Shown: piece after piece, positions 18,035-26,421 of the stretch
How the letters are laid out: each line of letters starts with the position of its first letter
Position numbering within the stretch: position 1 is the first letter of the stretch
From: UBA6107 sp034430175
Lineage (GTDB): Bacteria; Chloroflexota; Anaerolineae; Anaerolineales; Anaerolineaceae
Assembly: GCA_034430175.1 (NCBI GenBank)
Contig: DAOUFI010000010.1
Span: 25,554-89,553 of the forward strand
Direction of reading: 5' to 3'
DNA length: 64,000 nucleotides
The notes under the pieces: generated by a model
Database searches by the model: none
What the model saw: the letters and a program-made list of their open reading frames with translations, nothing else
Told to the model about the DNA's origin: nothing
Made by a program: the position numbers and the translations under genes

Positions 18035-18062
18035 AAAGAGCACGGTCACCCGTGCTCTTTTT
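18035..18062. terminator. Bidirectional terminator between convergent genes
   Basis: AAAGAGCACGG and CCGTGCTCTTT form a perfect 11-bp stem with a TCAC loop. A/T tracts on both sides fit termination of the Agl23-NHL gene and of the converging gene ending at 18065. Confidence 0.9.
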
Positions 18063-18064
18063 GA

Positions 18065-18445
18065 TTAATCGTGTTTTTTCTTGCCTATCAAAAAACGGCT
18101 CAAGATGAAACTGATTACGCTGACGATCAAGGCTCCCAGGAAGGCGTACCAGAATTGATTTTGGGGGATGCTGAAACCATAATTAAACGCCTTACCGATC
18201 GCTCCAGCGATGAGGAACAAAACCGTGTTCACCAGCAAGGTTCCCAATCCCAGGGTGATGATCTGCAATGGACAACTCGCGATCATCAACACCGGCTTGA
18301 TGAGCGCGTTCACCAGGCCAAAGATCAACCCGAGTATGACGAACGCGTACCACTGGTTGTTCTGCATCACAATATGGCCTGAAAGCAACTGTACGGCAGC
18401 ATAAAGGGAGACAGCGTTGATTAAAACACGCAATATGAATTTCAT
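18065..18445 (-). CDS. Phage holin family / YvlD-type small membrane protein
   Basis: 126 aa with four predicted membrane helices. FGLVNALIKPVL, followed by PLQIITLGLGTLLVNTVLFLI, is the hallmark of the YvlD (phage_holin_4_2) family, whose role is poorly known and often tied to envelope stress. The C-terminus is basic (GKKKHD). Nothing nearby points to a phage. Confidence 0.88.
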   Translation of the reverse strand: MKFILRVLINAVSLYAAVQLLSGHIVMQNNQWYAFVILGLIFGLVNALIKPVLMIASCPLQIITLGLGTLLVNTVLFLIAGAIGKAFNYGFSIPQNQFWYAFLGALIVSVISFILSRFLIGKKKHD

Positions 18446-18501
18446 ATTAATTCATCCTTTCATGAATAATTACGCATAAAAGGTGAAAATGTTGCATCTT
18501 T

Positions 18502-19482
18502 TCAGGGTTGATCACTACTGAGGATGGCTTCCATCCAGATTAACGTGTTCAAGACTTTCAATCCCGAAGAAGTAAACGCGTCCACCGCTCTTCCCGCCGG
18601 GTAGTTAATCTGGAGTTTATTAGGATGATGGGTTCGATGGATTACATAAGGTACCAGACTGCGGATCGTCGTGTCTTCATTAGCTGGGCTGGTAGCAAGC
18701 CAGAGATAATCTTGATGAGGGTTTACCGATTCAAGAGAACCCAACCCCAACAAATGGTCCTGACTGCGAACTGCCCAAACCTTGATCAAATCCGAATTCA
18801 ACCAACGATCCAGCCAATTCATGACCCCAGGAGTGTGCTTTTGGAGATTAAACGGCAGGAACCAACCCACTGAAGCTGGGAACAGGTCCTCCAGCCAGGC
18901 TTTTTGCTGAGGCCAATCCTCACTGCGCCGACCTGTGATGCGGACACTATCGATCGAGAATTTTTCCGAATGCCTCAACCGGTCAACGACCCAATTTGTA
19001 CGCCGATTGATTTCGACAAACCCGAGTGATTCGTAGATGTGGATGGCAGTGGGATTGTCCTCACGTACTTGTAGCATCACGTGGCTGCCCTGGTGTTCTT
19101 TCACATGGCGCATTGCTCGCTCGGTTAACTTTCTGGCAATTCCCCTGCCGCGGTGATCGGGATGGACAGAGACATTGGCGATAAAGTACAGGTGCTGCTG
19201 ATTGCGTTTAGCAAAAATGAGCGTGACGTTGCCAAGAATCTGTCCGTCCTCTTCCCAAACATAGCCGCAGAACGGGATGTTCGTCGTCTCGGGGGTTAGT
19301 GAGGACAGATAGATCGAGCTGACACTCTTGCCGGCCATGCGAATATTGTGAAGGTAAGAACGACCCTCCGCATCCATGGCTTCAGCGAAGCACAGCTCCA
19401 CCAGGTCAGCTACCGGCTGGATATCTTTTTCCAGGTGGATCGGTCGGATGTGGCTTGGCTGGGGATTGACGAGGATGGTCAT
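18502..19482 (-). CDS. GNAT-family N-acetyltransferase
   Basis: 326 aa. The N-terminal GNAT domain has the acetyl-CoA-binding motif VSVHPDHRGRGIARKLTERA (about 113-132) and the IHIYESLGF strand-helix typical of motif B. The C-terminal 150 residues look like a second, degenerate GNAT fold without the pyrophosphate loop, as in tandem GNAT proteins. The substrate cannot be told. Monocistronic. Confidence 0.88.
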   Translation of the reverse strand: MTILVNPQPSHIRPIHLEKDIQPVADLVELCFAEAMDAEGRSYLHNIRMAGKSVSSIYLSSLTPETTNIPFCGYVWEEDGQILGNVTLIFAKRNQQHLYFIANVSVHPDHRGRGIARKLTERAMRHVKEHQGSHVMLQVREDNPTAIHIYESLGFVEINRRTNWVVDRLRHSEKFSIDSVRITGRRSEDWPQQKAWLEDLFPASVGWFLPFNLQKHTPGVMNWLDRWLNSDLIKVWAVRSQDHLLGLGSLESVNPHQDYLWLATSPANEDTTIRSLVPYVIHRTHHPNKLQINYPAGRAVDAFTSSGLKVLNTLIWMEAILSSDQP

Positions 19483-19519
19483 GGGTAAATTTTACACCAG
19501 CACAGCCCAGCGTAAATCA

Positions 19520-19835
19520 TTATTGTGGTGGAATTCCCCAGACACGAATGGTTTCATCGGCAGCACTCGAGATAATAGTGCGTTCATCCGGTGAAAACGT
19601 GACCATCCAAGCTACGCTCACCATGTCGAACATGGATTCTAACAAATCCCGGTTCTCAAAATCCCAAACCTTTACCACCTCACCCAATCAACAAGGCTGG
19701 GATTAGTAAATAACAGCAAATCATCCGGGTGTTTTTTATCGAAGTGTAGATCGTTAAGCCCAAAAAAGAGCAATAATCTTTCAACTCACCTTGAAGGTTT
19801 GTCAGATTGTAATGACGATCATACTTTACTGCCAT
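19520..19835 (-). pseudogene. Decayed WD40-repeat gene fragment
   Basis: Reading the minus strand from an ATG at 19835 (preceded by GAGGAAA) gives a short start, then two frame changes are needed to continue: one at a T6 run, giving GLNDLHFDKKHPDDLLLF, and one near 19685, giving VVKVWDFENRDLLESM and FSPDERTIISSAADETIRVW before a stop at 19520. The last pieces are clearly WD40 blades. Only about two blades remain, so this is a remnant of a larger propeller gene. Confidence 0.65.
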
Positions 19836-19955
19836 TTTCCTCAATCGTAATAATTAATTGGAGCATCAAACTGTATCTGTATTTGAGAGTAAATAGAGAA
19901 CTCAGGTATGACAGTTGTCAAATTTGCTTCGGCAAGCTCTTTATAACTCAATTAT

Positions 19956-19984
19956 TTGACTTCCCTTCCCCGAGCGCTTACAAT
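19956..19984 (+). promoter_or_regulatory. Promoter of nagA
   Basis: TTGACT at 19956-19961 and TACAAT at 19979-19984 with a 17-base spacer; the nagA start is 18 bases downstream with AAGGATC as ribosome site. Confidence 0.7.
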
Positions 19985-20001
19985 CAAAACAAGGATCAAC
20001 A

Positions 20002-21144
20002 ATGACAATACTCTACAATTATCACGAGTGCGGAAGTACTGAAGAACACAACTCTACACAGATTTTCATTTCTCAAGGCAAGATCGCCGCGATCGGCGAA
20101 GTGAAAACCAAAGCGGGTGAAGAATTCATTAATTGTCAGGGGTTGACCCTGCTTCCAGGTTTCATTGATCTGCACACGCATGGTGCTCTTGGACACGAGA
20201 TCATCGGCATCGATGAGGCCGGCTTGCAGGAAATTTCACTCTTTTACGCCCGCCACGGGGTGACCGGGTTCCTGGCCAGCCCGTGGACAGCGCCGCGCCA
20301 GGCCATCACCGATTCACTAAACGTGATCCGCTCGGTGATGGGGCGTGAACAAGGCGCGCGCATCCTCGGCGCGCATCTGGAGGGTCCGTGGCTGAACACG
20401 GTATTCTGCGGCGCGCAGGACAAGACCCTGATCCGCACCGCTGAACTCGAGGAAGCCCTCTCTCACCTCGATAGCGGCATCGTCAAGCTGGTGGCCGTGG
20501 CTCCTGAAGTTGAAGGCAATCGCTGGCTCATCGAGGAATGTGCGCAGCGCGGGATTACTATCTCCGCCGGACACACCAACGCCACCTATGCGGAAATGCA
20601 GCAAGCAGTAAGTCTCGGCGTACGGCAAGTGACGCACTGCTTCAACGCCATGCGTCCGCTCAATCACCGCGAACCGGGTGTGGTCGGGGCAGCCATGACG
20701 ATGCCAGAGATCAAATGCGAGCTGATCGCTGACAACATTCACGTCAACCCGGCGGTGATGAAGCTGCTGCTCGACGTCAAAGGGCCCGAAGGGGTGATCC
20801 TCATCAGCGATTCGATCAGTGCTGCGGGGATGCCGGACGGAGTTTATACGTTCGAAGGAATGCCGGTGACGGTGGTCAATGGCGCTGCCCGTCTCACGGA
20901 TGGCACCCTCGCCGGGTCCACCCTGACGATGGAACGAGCGTTGGCGAACTTCGTGCAAGCCACCAGGCGCCCGCTGGCAGAACTGGTCCCATGCAGTTCC
21001 ACGAACGCGGCCAAAGCCATCCACCTTGACAATACAAAAGGCAGGATTGTCATCGGTTACGATGCAGATCTCATCCTTGTGGATCAAAACTTGCATGTAA
21101 AATTAACCATGGTAGACGGAAAAATCGTCTACAGTGAGCTCTGA
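20002..21144 (+). CDS. nagA: N-acetylglucosamine-6-phosphate deacetylase
   Basis: 380 aa amidohydrolase that deacetylates GlcNAc-6-phosphate in amino-sugar and cell-wall recycling. Metal and active-site motifs: PGFIDLHTHG, HLEGPWLN (Glu ligand), SAGHTNATY, THCFNAMRPL (His) and ISDSISAAG (catalytic Asp). Length and order match NagA. Nothing in the immediate neighbourhood encodes NagB or a transporter; it is monocistronic with its own promoter. Confidence 0.95.
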   Translation: MTILYNYHECGSTEEHNSTQIFISQGKIAAIGEVKTKAGEEFINCQGLTLLPGFIDLHTHGALGHEIIGIDEAGLQEISLFYARHGVTGFLASPWTAPRQAITDSLNVIRSVMGREQGARILGAHLEGPWLNTVFCGAQDKTLIRTAELEEALSHLDSGIVKLVAVAPEVEGNRWLIEECAQRGITISAGHTNATYAEMQQAVSLGVRQVTHCFNAMRPLNHREPGVVGAAMTMPEIKCELIADNIHVNPAVMKLLLDVKGPEGVILISDSISAAGMPDGVYTFEGMPVTVVNGAARLTDGTLAGSTLTMERALANFVQATRRPLAELVPCSSTNAAKAIHLDNTKGRIVIGYDADLILVDQNLHVKLTMVDGKIVYSEL

Positions 21145-21189
21145 CATGATGTTAATACGTTTCTACGATTTCTCTTAGGCTGGAAATGC

Positions 21190-21195
21190 TATAAT
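21190..21195 (+). promoter_or_regulatory. -10 box upstream of clpC
   Basis: Perfect TATAAT at 21190-21195, about 45 bases before the clpC start. The -35 region (GATTTC with a 17-base spacer) is poor, which may mean activator use. No CtsR-like or CIRCE repeat was seen. Confidence 0.45.
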
Positions 21196-21240
21196 CACTT
21201 TTACTTTAGTTATTAGTTCTGTTTAAGGACGGAACCCATT

Positions 21241-23691
21241 ATGATGAGATTTGACCGATTCACTGAAAGAGCACAAGAAGCCGCCCAACGCGCCGCGGAG
21301 ATCATCCAGCGCTACGGGCATAACCAGATCGATACCGAGCATCTGCTGCTGGCGCTAATCGAACAACCCCAGGGCATGGTCTCGCAAATCCTGGAAATTT
21401 TAAAGGTAGACCCACAGATACTGGGTGAACGCCTGGATTACATCCTCAAAACCAGCCCTAAGGCAAACATCTTTGGTGGCGGTGGTGCCGGGCAGATATT
21501 CATCACCCCGCGCGTCAAACGCATCATCGACCTGGCCAACGAAGAAGCCAGCCGACTGAAGGACGAATATATCTCGACTGAGCATATCTTTTTGGCAATC
21601 TTGAGCGAAAAGAACACTCCCGCGGCGCGCCTGTTGGAGACCACAGGCATCACCCGCGACCGGGTTCTGGACGCCATCACGCAATTGCGTGGTGGTCAAC
21701 GCGTCACTGATCCGCAAGCTGAGACCCGTTACCGCACCCTCGAGAAATATAGCCGCGACCTCACCCAGCAAGCCCGCGAAGGGAAACTGGACCCAGTCAT
21801 TGGCCGAGACAACGAAATCCTGCGCGTGATGCAGATCCTCTCGCGACGTACCAAAAACAATCCTGTCCTCATCGGCGAAGCTGGCGTGGGCAAGACGGCT
21901 ATCGTGGAGGGATTGGCACAGAAGATCGCCTCGGGTGATGTGCCAGAGATCTTGAGTGGTAAGAAAGTTATTTCACTCGACCTTGGCGCCATGATTGCCG
22001 GTTCGCGCTTCAGAGGTGAGTTCGAAGAGCGCCTCAAGGCCGCCATTGAAGACGTACAGCGCTCGTCTGGTGAAATTATCCTCTTCATCGACGAGCTGCA
22101 CACGGTTGTAGGTGCCGGTGCCGCACAGGGTGCCATGGACGCCTCGAACATGCTCAAACCCGCGCTGGCTCGCGGCGAACTGCAATGCGTTGGTGCCACC
22201 ACTCTGGACGAATACCAGAAACATATCGAAAAAGATGCTGCCCTTGAACGCCGGTTCGCTCCTGTGTTCGTGGACGAACCCTCGGTGGACGACACGATCA
22301 AAATGTTGATGGGTCTGCGCGACAAGTACGAAGCGCATCACAAAGTCCATTTCTCTGACGATGCCCTCGTGGCTGCAGTCAAACTCAGTTCACGTTATGT
22401 CACCGACCGCCGCCTGCCCGACAAAGCCATTGACCTGATGGACGAAGCCGCGGCCAAGCTGCGCGTGGCGCTCTATTCGTTGCCGCCTGACCTAAAAAAG
22501 ATCAAGAGCGAACTGGATAAATTGAAAGCCGAAGAGGAACAGGCAGGTGTGGAACGCGATTACGAGCGCGCCGCCCGGATGAAAGCGGAACGTCTGCGCC
22601 TGGAAGAGGACTTCACCAAGAAACGAGATTCCTGGGAAGCCGAGCACAAACTGGACGAAGTAGTGGATGTCAACGACATCGCTGGTGTGCTGGCACAGTG
22701 GACAGGCATCCCCGTGAGCCAGCTGATGGAAACGGAAGCCGAACGCCTGCTGAAAATGGAAGACCGCTTGCACGAGCGTATCATTGGGCAGGATGAAGCC
22801 ATCCACGCCGTGGCCGACGCCATCCGCCGCGCCCGCTCGGGGATGAAAGACCCGCGCCGACCGATCGGTTCGTTCATCTTCATCGGACCGTCAGGTGTTG
22901 GCAAGACCGAACTGGCCAAGGCGCTCGCCGAGTTCATGTTCGACGACGAAGAAGCGCTTGTGCGCATCGACATGAGCGAATATCACGAGCAGCATACCGT
23001 ATCGCGCTTGTTCGGTGCTCCTCCTGGCTACGTCGGCTATGAAGAAGGCGGTCAACTGACCGAAGCTGTGCGCCGCCGCCCCTACCGGGTGGTGCTGTTC
23101 GATGAAATCGAAAAGGCTCATCCCGATGTCTGGAACGCGTTGCTGCAGATCCTCGACGACGGCCGCCTGACCGATGGTCAGGGCCGCGTGGTCGATTTCC
23201 GCAATACTGTGTTGATCATGACCAGCAACCTTGGTACCGAATTCGTACGCCGCAACGGTGCGTTGGGATTCATTCAGAAAGACGAATCCAACGAGGACCG
23301 TGAAGCGCACGACAAGATCGAGAGAGCCCTCAAGACCACCTTCCGCCCCGAGTTCCTCAACCGTATCGATGAGATCATCATGTTCGCCCCATTGACTCTC
23401 GAGCAAATGCAGGAGATCGTTGACCTGCAAATGAAAGAGATCCGCAGCCGCCTCGAAGAACACGGATTGAAGGTTGAACTAACCAAGACAGCCCGCGAGT
23501 GGTTGGCTTCGGAAGGTTACGATCCCAACCTTGGCGCCAGACCACTCAAACGCGCCCTGCAGAAATACGTTGAAAGCCCGCTTTCGATCAGCCTGCTGAG
23601 CGGAGAATATGCCACCGGTGATGTGGTCATTGTCGACCTGGATCCGGAAAAGAAAGAGATCTATTTCAAGAAAAAGGAAATCAAAAAATAG
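21241..23691 (+). CDS. clpC: ATP-dependent Clp protease ATP-binding subunit ClpC
   Basis: 816 aa Hsp100 unfoldase that feeds substrates to ClpP. N-terminal Clp-N repeats (1-145), first AAA+ domain with GEAGVGKTAIVEGLA and FIDELH, a central UVR-like coiled coil (EEEQAGVERDYERAARMKAER), second AAA+ domain with GPSGVGKTELAKALA, and a C-terminal D2-small domain. The short middle region identifies ClpC rather than ClpB. The ribosome site AAGGA precedes ATG-ATG. Followed by a strong terminator, so monocistronic; mcsA/mcsB are absent. Confidence 0.97.
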   Translation: MMRFDRFTERAQEAAQRAAEIIQRYGHNQIDTEHLLLALIEQPQGMVSQILEILKVDPQILGERLDYILKTSPKANIFGGGGAGQIFITPRVKRIIDLANEEASRLKDEYISTEHIFLAILSEKNTPAARLLETTGITRDRVLDAITQLRGGQRVTDPQAETRYRTLEKYSRDLTQQAREGKLDPVIGRDNEILRVMQILSRRTKNNPVLIGEAGVGKTAIVEGLAQKIASGDVPEILSGKKVISLDLGAMIAGSRFRGEFEERLKAAIEDVQRSSGEIILFIDELHTVVGAGAAQGAMDASNMLKPALARGELQCVGATTLDEYQKHIEKDAALERRFAPVFVDEPSVDDTIKMLMGLRDKYEAHHKVHFSDDALVAAVKLSSRYVTDRRLPDKAIDLMDEAAAKLRVALYSLPPDLKKIKSELDKLKAEEEQAGVERDYERAARMKAERLRLEEDFTKKRDSWEAEHKLDEVVDVNDIAGVLAQWTGIPVSQLMETEAERLLKMEDRLHERIIGQDEAIHAVADAIRRARSGMKDPRRPIGSFIFIGPSGVGKTELAKALAEFMFDDEEALVRIDMSEYHEQHTVSRLFGAPPGYVGYEEGGQLTEAVRRRPYRVVLFDEIEKAHPDVWNALLQILDDGRLTDGQGRVVDFRNTVLIMTSNLGTEFVRRNGALGFIQKDESNEDREAHDKIERALKTTFRPEFLNRIDEIIMFAPLTLEQMQEIVDLQMKEIRSRLEEHGLKVELTKTAREWLASEGYDPNLGARPLKRALQKYVESPLSISLLSGEYATGDVVIVDLDPEKKEIYFKKKEIKK

Positions 23692-23697
23692 CGCTCC

Positions 23698-23731
23698 AAG
23701 CCACCCGATCAAAGCCGGGTGGCTTTTTCTT
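23698..23731 (+). terminator. Terminator of clpC
   Basis: AAGCCACCCG and CGGGTGGCTT pair as a perfect 10-bp stem, followed by TTTTTCTTT. Confidence 0.92.
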
Positions 23732-23734
23732 TAA

Positions 23735-23763
23735 TTGACAGTCCGAAATTCAGTGGGTATACT
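23735..23763 (+). promoter_or_regulatory. Promoter of gmd
   Basis: Consensus TTGACA at 23735-23740, a 17-base spacer and TATACT at 23758-23763; gmd starts 36 bases later. It begins only a few bases after the clpC terminator. Confidence 0.75.
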
Positions 23764-23798
23764 TACCTTTCTGATATTCAAAAGATTGGAGGAGCTCA

Positions 23799-24869
23799 AT
23801 GAAAAAAGCTCTGATCACTGGCATCACCGGACAGGACGGTTCTTACCTGGCCGAGTTACTACTCTCGAAGGGATACGAAGTTCACGGCATCATCCGCCGC
23901 GCCAGCACGTTCAATACCCGCAGAATCGATCATATTTATCACGATCCGCACCGAAATGGTGAGGACGTCAAGCTGTTCCTGCATTACGGCGATGTCGCTG
24001 TGCTCGAAAGCCTGATGGACGTGATCTACAATGTCCGTCCGGATGAGATCTATAACCTGGCCGCGCAGAGCCACGTGCGCGTAAGCTTTGATATGCCCGA
24101 ATACACCGGTGATGTGACCGGCCTGGGCACGATCCGCATCCTTGAGGCTATTCGCCGCAGCGGTTTCCCCGAACGGTTCTACCAGGCTTCATCAAGTGAA
24201 ATGTTCGGTGCTGCCAAGCCGCCTCAGAACGAGCTCACGCCGTTCGAACCGCGCAGCCCCTACGCTGCAGCCAAGGTATATTCCTACTGGGTTACCCGCA
24301 ATTACCGTGAAGGCTATAACTTGTTTGCCAGCAACGGCATCTTGTTCAATCATGAATCTCCGCGCCGCGGCGAAACTTTCGTCACCCGCAAGATCACCCG
24401 CGCCGTGGCTGCCATCAAGGCTGGTAAACAGAACCATCTTTACCTAGGTAACCTGGATTCCAAACGCGACTGGGGTTACGCTCCTGAATATGTCGAGGCG
24501 CAATGGCTGATCCTGCAGCAGGAGAAACCGGATGATTTCGTCATCGGTACCGGCGAATCACATACTGTGCGTGAATTCCTGGACGAGACATTTGGTTATG
24601 CCGGTCTTGACTGGAAGAAGTACGTCGAGATTGACCCGCGTTACTTCCGCCCAACCGAAGTGGATTACCTGTTAGCAGATCCATCCAAATCACGCAAACA
24701 ATTGAACTGGGAACCGAAGGTGAAGTTCCACGAGCTGGCGCGCATCATGGTCGATGCCGACCTGGAATTGATCGGTGAGGAATGCCCCGGAGAAGGCCGC
24801 AAGATCATCGAAGAAAAGTTCAATGGCTGGCACAGGTGGGAGCATCAAGTCGTCAGCATGGAGAGGTAA
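23799..24869 (+). CDS. gmd: GDP-mannose 4,6-dehydratase
   Basis: 356 aa short-chain dehydrogenase that converts GDP-mannose to GDP-4-keto-6-deoxymannose, the precursor of fucose, rhamnose and perosamine sugars. Seen: NAD(P)-binding GITGQDGSYLAE at the start, the RRAST loop, ASSSEMFG and the catalytic YxxxK as YAAAK, NHESPRRGETFVTRKI and LDSKRDWGYAPEYVEA. Ribosome site GGAGGAG. Monocistronic between two terminators; no fucose synthase is present here. Could supply envelope sugars. Confidence 0.96.
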   Translation: MKKALITGITGQDGSYLAELLLSKGYEVHGIIRRASTFNTRRIDHIYHDPHRNGEDVKLFLHYGDVAVLESLMDVIYNVRPDEIYNLAAQSHVRVSFDMPEYTGDVTGLGTIRILEAIRRSGFPERFYQASSSEMFGAAKPPQNELTPFEPRSPYAAAKVYSYWVTRNYREGYNLFASNGILFNHESPRRGETFVTRKITRAVAAIKAGKQNHLYLGNLDSKRDWGYAPEYVEAQWLILQQEKPDDFVIGTGESHTVREFLDETFGYAGLDWKKYVEIDPRYFRPTEVDYLLADPSKSRKQLNWEPKVKFHELARIMVDADLELIGEECPGEGRKIIEEKFNGWHRWEHQVVSMER

Positions 24870-24891
24870 ATTCTCTGAGTACGAAAACCAG

Positions 24892-24918
24892 ATACCCGAC
24901 TTTTTGTCGGGTATTTTA
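24892..24918 (+). terminator. Terminator of gmd
   Basis: ATACCCGAC and GTCGGGTAT form a 9-bp stem with a TTTTT loop, followed by TTTTAAT. Confidence 0.85.
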
Positions 24919-24922
24919 ATGC

Positions 24923-24974
24923 TTGTAATTATAGAACACTAGTGCTATTATAGTAGATATAGAAGGAGTGTTCT
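24923..24974 (+). promoter_or_regulatory. Promoter with embedded dyad upstream of the lytic transglycosylase
   Basis: TTGTAA (24923-24928), 17-base spacer, TATTAT (24946-24951). The spacer contains AGAACACTAGTGCT, centred on the 8-base palindrome CACTAGTG. A third half-site, AGTGTTCT at 24967-24974, is the exact inverse of AGAACACT (24933-24940) and overlaps the AAGGAG ribosome site. The layout fits a repressor operator. Confidence 0.5.
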
Positions 24975-24977
24975 AAT

Positions 24978-25532
24978 ATGCAGCCACAAAAAGCCATTAT
25001 TCCCGGAATCTTGCTCGGATCATTGATCCTCATCCTCTCAGCCAGATTACTCACCTCCACACAACCCGCTAACGCCGCTACAGAACAACCGAAAAAGAAG
25101 AATTCAAGCCAGCTAAGCTGCACAATTACCTCTCTGCCCGATGCTATACTGCCGTGGTGCATCCAGATCGAAGTTGCAGCAAAAAAATATGGTATCCCGG
25201 TGGAATTGATCGCTGCAGTGATGATGCAGGAGAGCGGCGGCCAATCAGATGTCATTTCCTCATCGGGTGCAGTGGGTTTGATGCAGGTCATGCCGAGTGA
25301 CGGGATTGCCGCCAGCTTCATGTGCGCGAACGGGCCCTGTTTTGCCTCCCGTCCAACCACAGATCAATTGCTGGACCCCGAATTCAATATCGATTACGGA
25401 GTGAAAATGCTGGCCGGGTTATTGGAAAGATACGGAAACGAAAGAGACGCTCTGAAATCCTACGGTCCTTACAACGTGGGTTACTATTATGCTGACAAGG
25501 TACTGGCGATCAAATCTTCTTTATTGGAGTAA
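24978..25532 (+). CDS. Secreted lytic transglycosylase (SLT domain)
   Basis: 184 aa. N-terminal signal or anchor helix, a Lys-rich linker with many polar residues (36-46), then an SLT domain from about residue 60: catalytic Glu in AAVMMQESGG, then GAVGLMQVMPS and YGPYNVGYYYADKV. It cleaves peptidoglycan to 1,6-anhydro products. The region CANGPC suggests a disulphide. Ribosome site AGAAGGAG. Monocistronic. Confidence 0.92.
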   Translation: MQPQKAIIPGILLGSLILILSARLLTSTQPANAATEQPKKKNSSQLSCTITSLPDAILPWCIQIEVAAKKYGIPVELIAAVMMQESGGQSDVISSSGAVGLMQVMPSDGIAASFMCANGPCFASRPTTDQLLDPEFNIDYGVKMLAGLLERYGNERDALKSYGPYNVGYYYADKVLAIKSSLLE

Positions 25533-25590
25533 ACATCATTACCTTCATTATCGTGTGGAAATTATTTTATGATTGAAATCCATAAAAGGG

Positions 25591-25619
25591 TTGACGAGTC
25601 AGCTACTTTCTAGTAGAAT
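25591..25619 (+). promoter_or_regulatory. Promoter of tRNA-Gly
   Basis: TTGACG (25591-25596) and TAGAAT (25614-25619), spacer 17, tRNA 24 bases downstream. Confidence 0.75.
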
Positions 25620-25642
25620 TTTGGAGCTTGAAATACAGGCAT

Positions 25643-25715
25643 GCGGGCGTGGTTCAGTTGGTAGAATGTCTCCTTGCCAAGGAGAAGGTCGTGGGTTCGA
25701 GTCCCATCGCCCGCT
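25643..25715 (+). tRNA. tRNA-Gly (GCC)
   Basis: 73 nt. Acceptor GCGGGCG pairs with CGCCCGC, discriminator T; D-arm GTTCAGTTGGTAGAA; anticodon loop TTGCCAA with anticodon GCC; T-arm GTGGGTTCGAGTCCCAT. The 3' CCA is not encoded. Followed by a terminator hairpin that is part of a tandem repeat. Confidence 0.96.
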
Positions 25716-25867
25716 CAAGAAAACCCCTTCACGGGGGTTTTTGTTTTGCTCTGGGATGCTTCGCAATCCCATCGCCCGCTCAAGAAAACCCCTTCACGGG
25801 GGTTTTTATTTTGCTCTGGGATGCTACGCAATCCCATCGCCCGAGAAAATCCCTCAATAGGGTTTTT
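25702..25867 (+). repeat. 65-bp tandem repeat of the tRNA-Gly 3' end plus terminator
   Basis: A unit beginning TCCCATCGCCCGCTCAAG at 25702 recurs at 25767 and, shortened, at 25832: an exact 65-base period, about 2.5 copies. Each copy carries the last 14 bases of tRNA-Gly and a terminator (AAACCCC ... GGGGTTT plus T tract). The first two full copies differ at only a few bases. Confidence 0.9.
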
Positions 25868-25878
25868 CATTTAATTAC

Positions 25879-25907
25879 TTGACCTGTCACTCACTCTTTG
25901 ATAAAAT
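25879..25907 (+). promoter_or_regulatory. Promoter of tRNA-Cys
   Basis: TTGACC (25879-25884), spacer 17, TAAAAT (25902-25907), tRNA 13 bases downstream. Confidence 0.75.
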
Positions 25908-25919
25908 CTTTTCTGTTCT

Positions 25920-25991
25920 GGCGACGTGGCCAAGTGGCTAAGGCAAGGGTCTGCAAAACCCTGATCATGGGTTCAAATCCCATCGTCGCCT
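25920..25991 (+). tRNA. tRNA-Cys (GCA)
   Basis: 72 nt. Acceptor GGCGACG pairs with CGTCGCC, discriminator T; anticodon loop CTGCAAA with anticodon GCA; T-arm ATGGGTTCAAATCCCAT. CCA is not encoded; the gene runs straight into TTTTTT. Confidence 0.95.
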
Positions 25992-26003
25992 TTTTTCATT
26001 TAA

Positions 26004-26273
26004 TGTCATTGCGAGTCCCTGAAAGGGACGAAGCAAGCCCCCACAGATTTTGAATTCAAGCGATAGATAAAACCCTGACCAAGGGTTTCCTCCAAAGCAG
26101 GATCTCCGCTGCGCTGCGACAAACCCCATCGTCGCTTTTTTCATTTAATGTCATTGCGAGACCCTGAAAGGGACGAAGCAACCCACTGTTAGTCTTTTTT
26201 TTATCCAAATTCCATCATTACCTCATTTCTTGTATATATATTACGAGTCCCTAAAAAGGACGAAGCAAGCCCC
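26004..26273. repeat. REP-like palindromic elements and a degenerate copy of the tRNA-Cys 3' part
   Basis: The element TGTCATTGCGAG followed by the hairpin GTCCCT-gaa-AGGGAC and GAAGCAA occurs at 26004-26042, again at 26149-26184 and, diverged, at 26240-26273. The second copy is preceded at 26069-26150 by a mosaic copy of the tRNA-Cys anticodon-to-3' region (AAAACCCTGACCAAGGG ... CCCCATCGTCGC plus the same TTTTTTCATTTAATG flank), 146 bases after the original. No coding sequence is seen here. Confidence 0.75.
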
Positions 26274-26421
26274 ACTTTGAATAATTGCAACATTAATCAT
26301 TTCCATCGTGCCACGGTTCTTTGGTTCAATTTTTCGCATAGCAGCCAATTGCTGTGCAATTTGATCTTGGAGAATCAAGTACGAATATCGATTCTGATTT
26401 ATAATTTTCCTTAGGAGGAAA

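Noticed and set aside
18065..18445. Prophage remnant suggested by the holin-like protein
   Set aside because: This family is a common chromosomal membrane protein (YvlD); no phage structural, lysis or integrase genes are near.
20317..21096. 259-aa open frame on the minus strand inside nagA
   Set aside because: Shadow of the G+C-rich nagA codons; low-complexity His/Arg-rich protein and no ribosome site.
21729..22350. Long minus-strand frames inside clpC
   Set aside because: Antisense shadows of the conserved AAA+ coding sequence.
25702..25867. Possible CRISPR array from regularly spaced repeats
   Set aside because: The repeats are head-to-tail tandem units without spacers and contain tRNA and terminator sequence; no cas genes in the window.
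25573..25882. Three overlapping open frames containing repeated NPFTGVF/PSRGFLF peptides
   Set aside because: They are produced by the 65-bp tandem repeat of tRNA-Gly 3' end and terminators and overlap the tRNA gene itself; no ribosome site or coding character.
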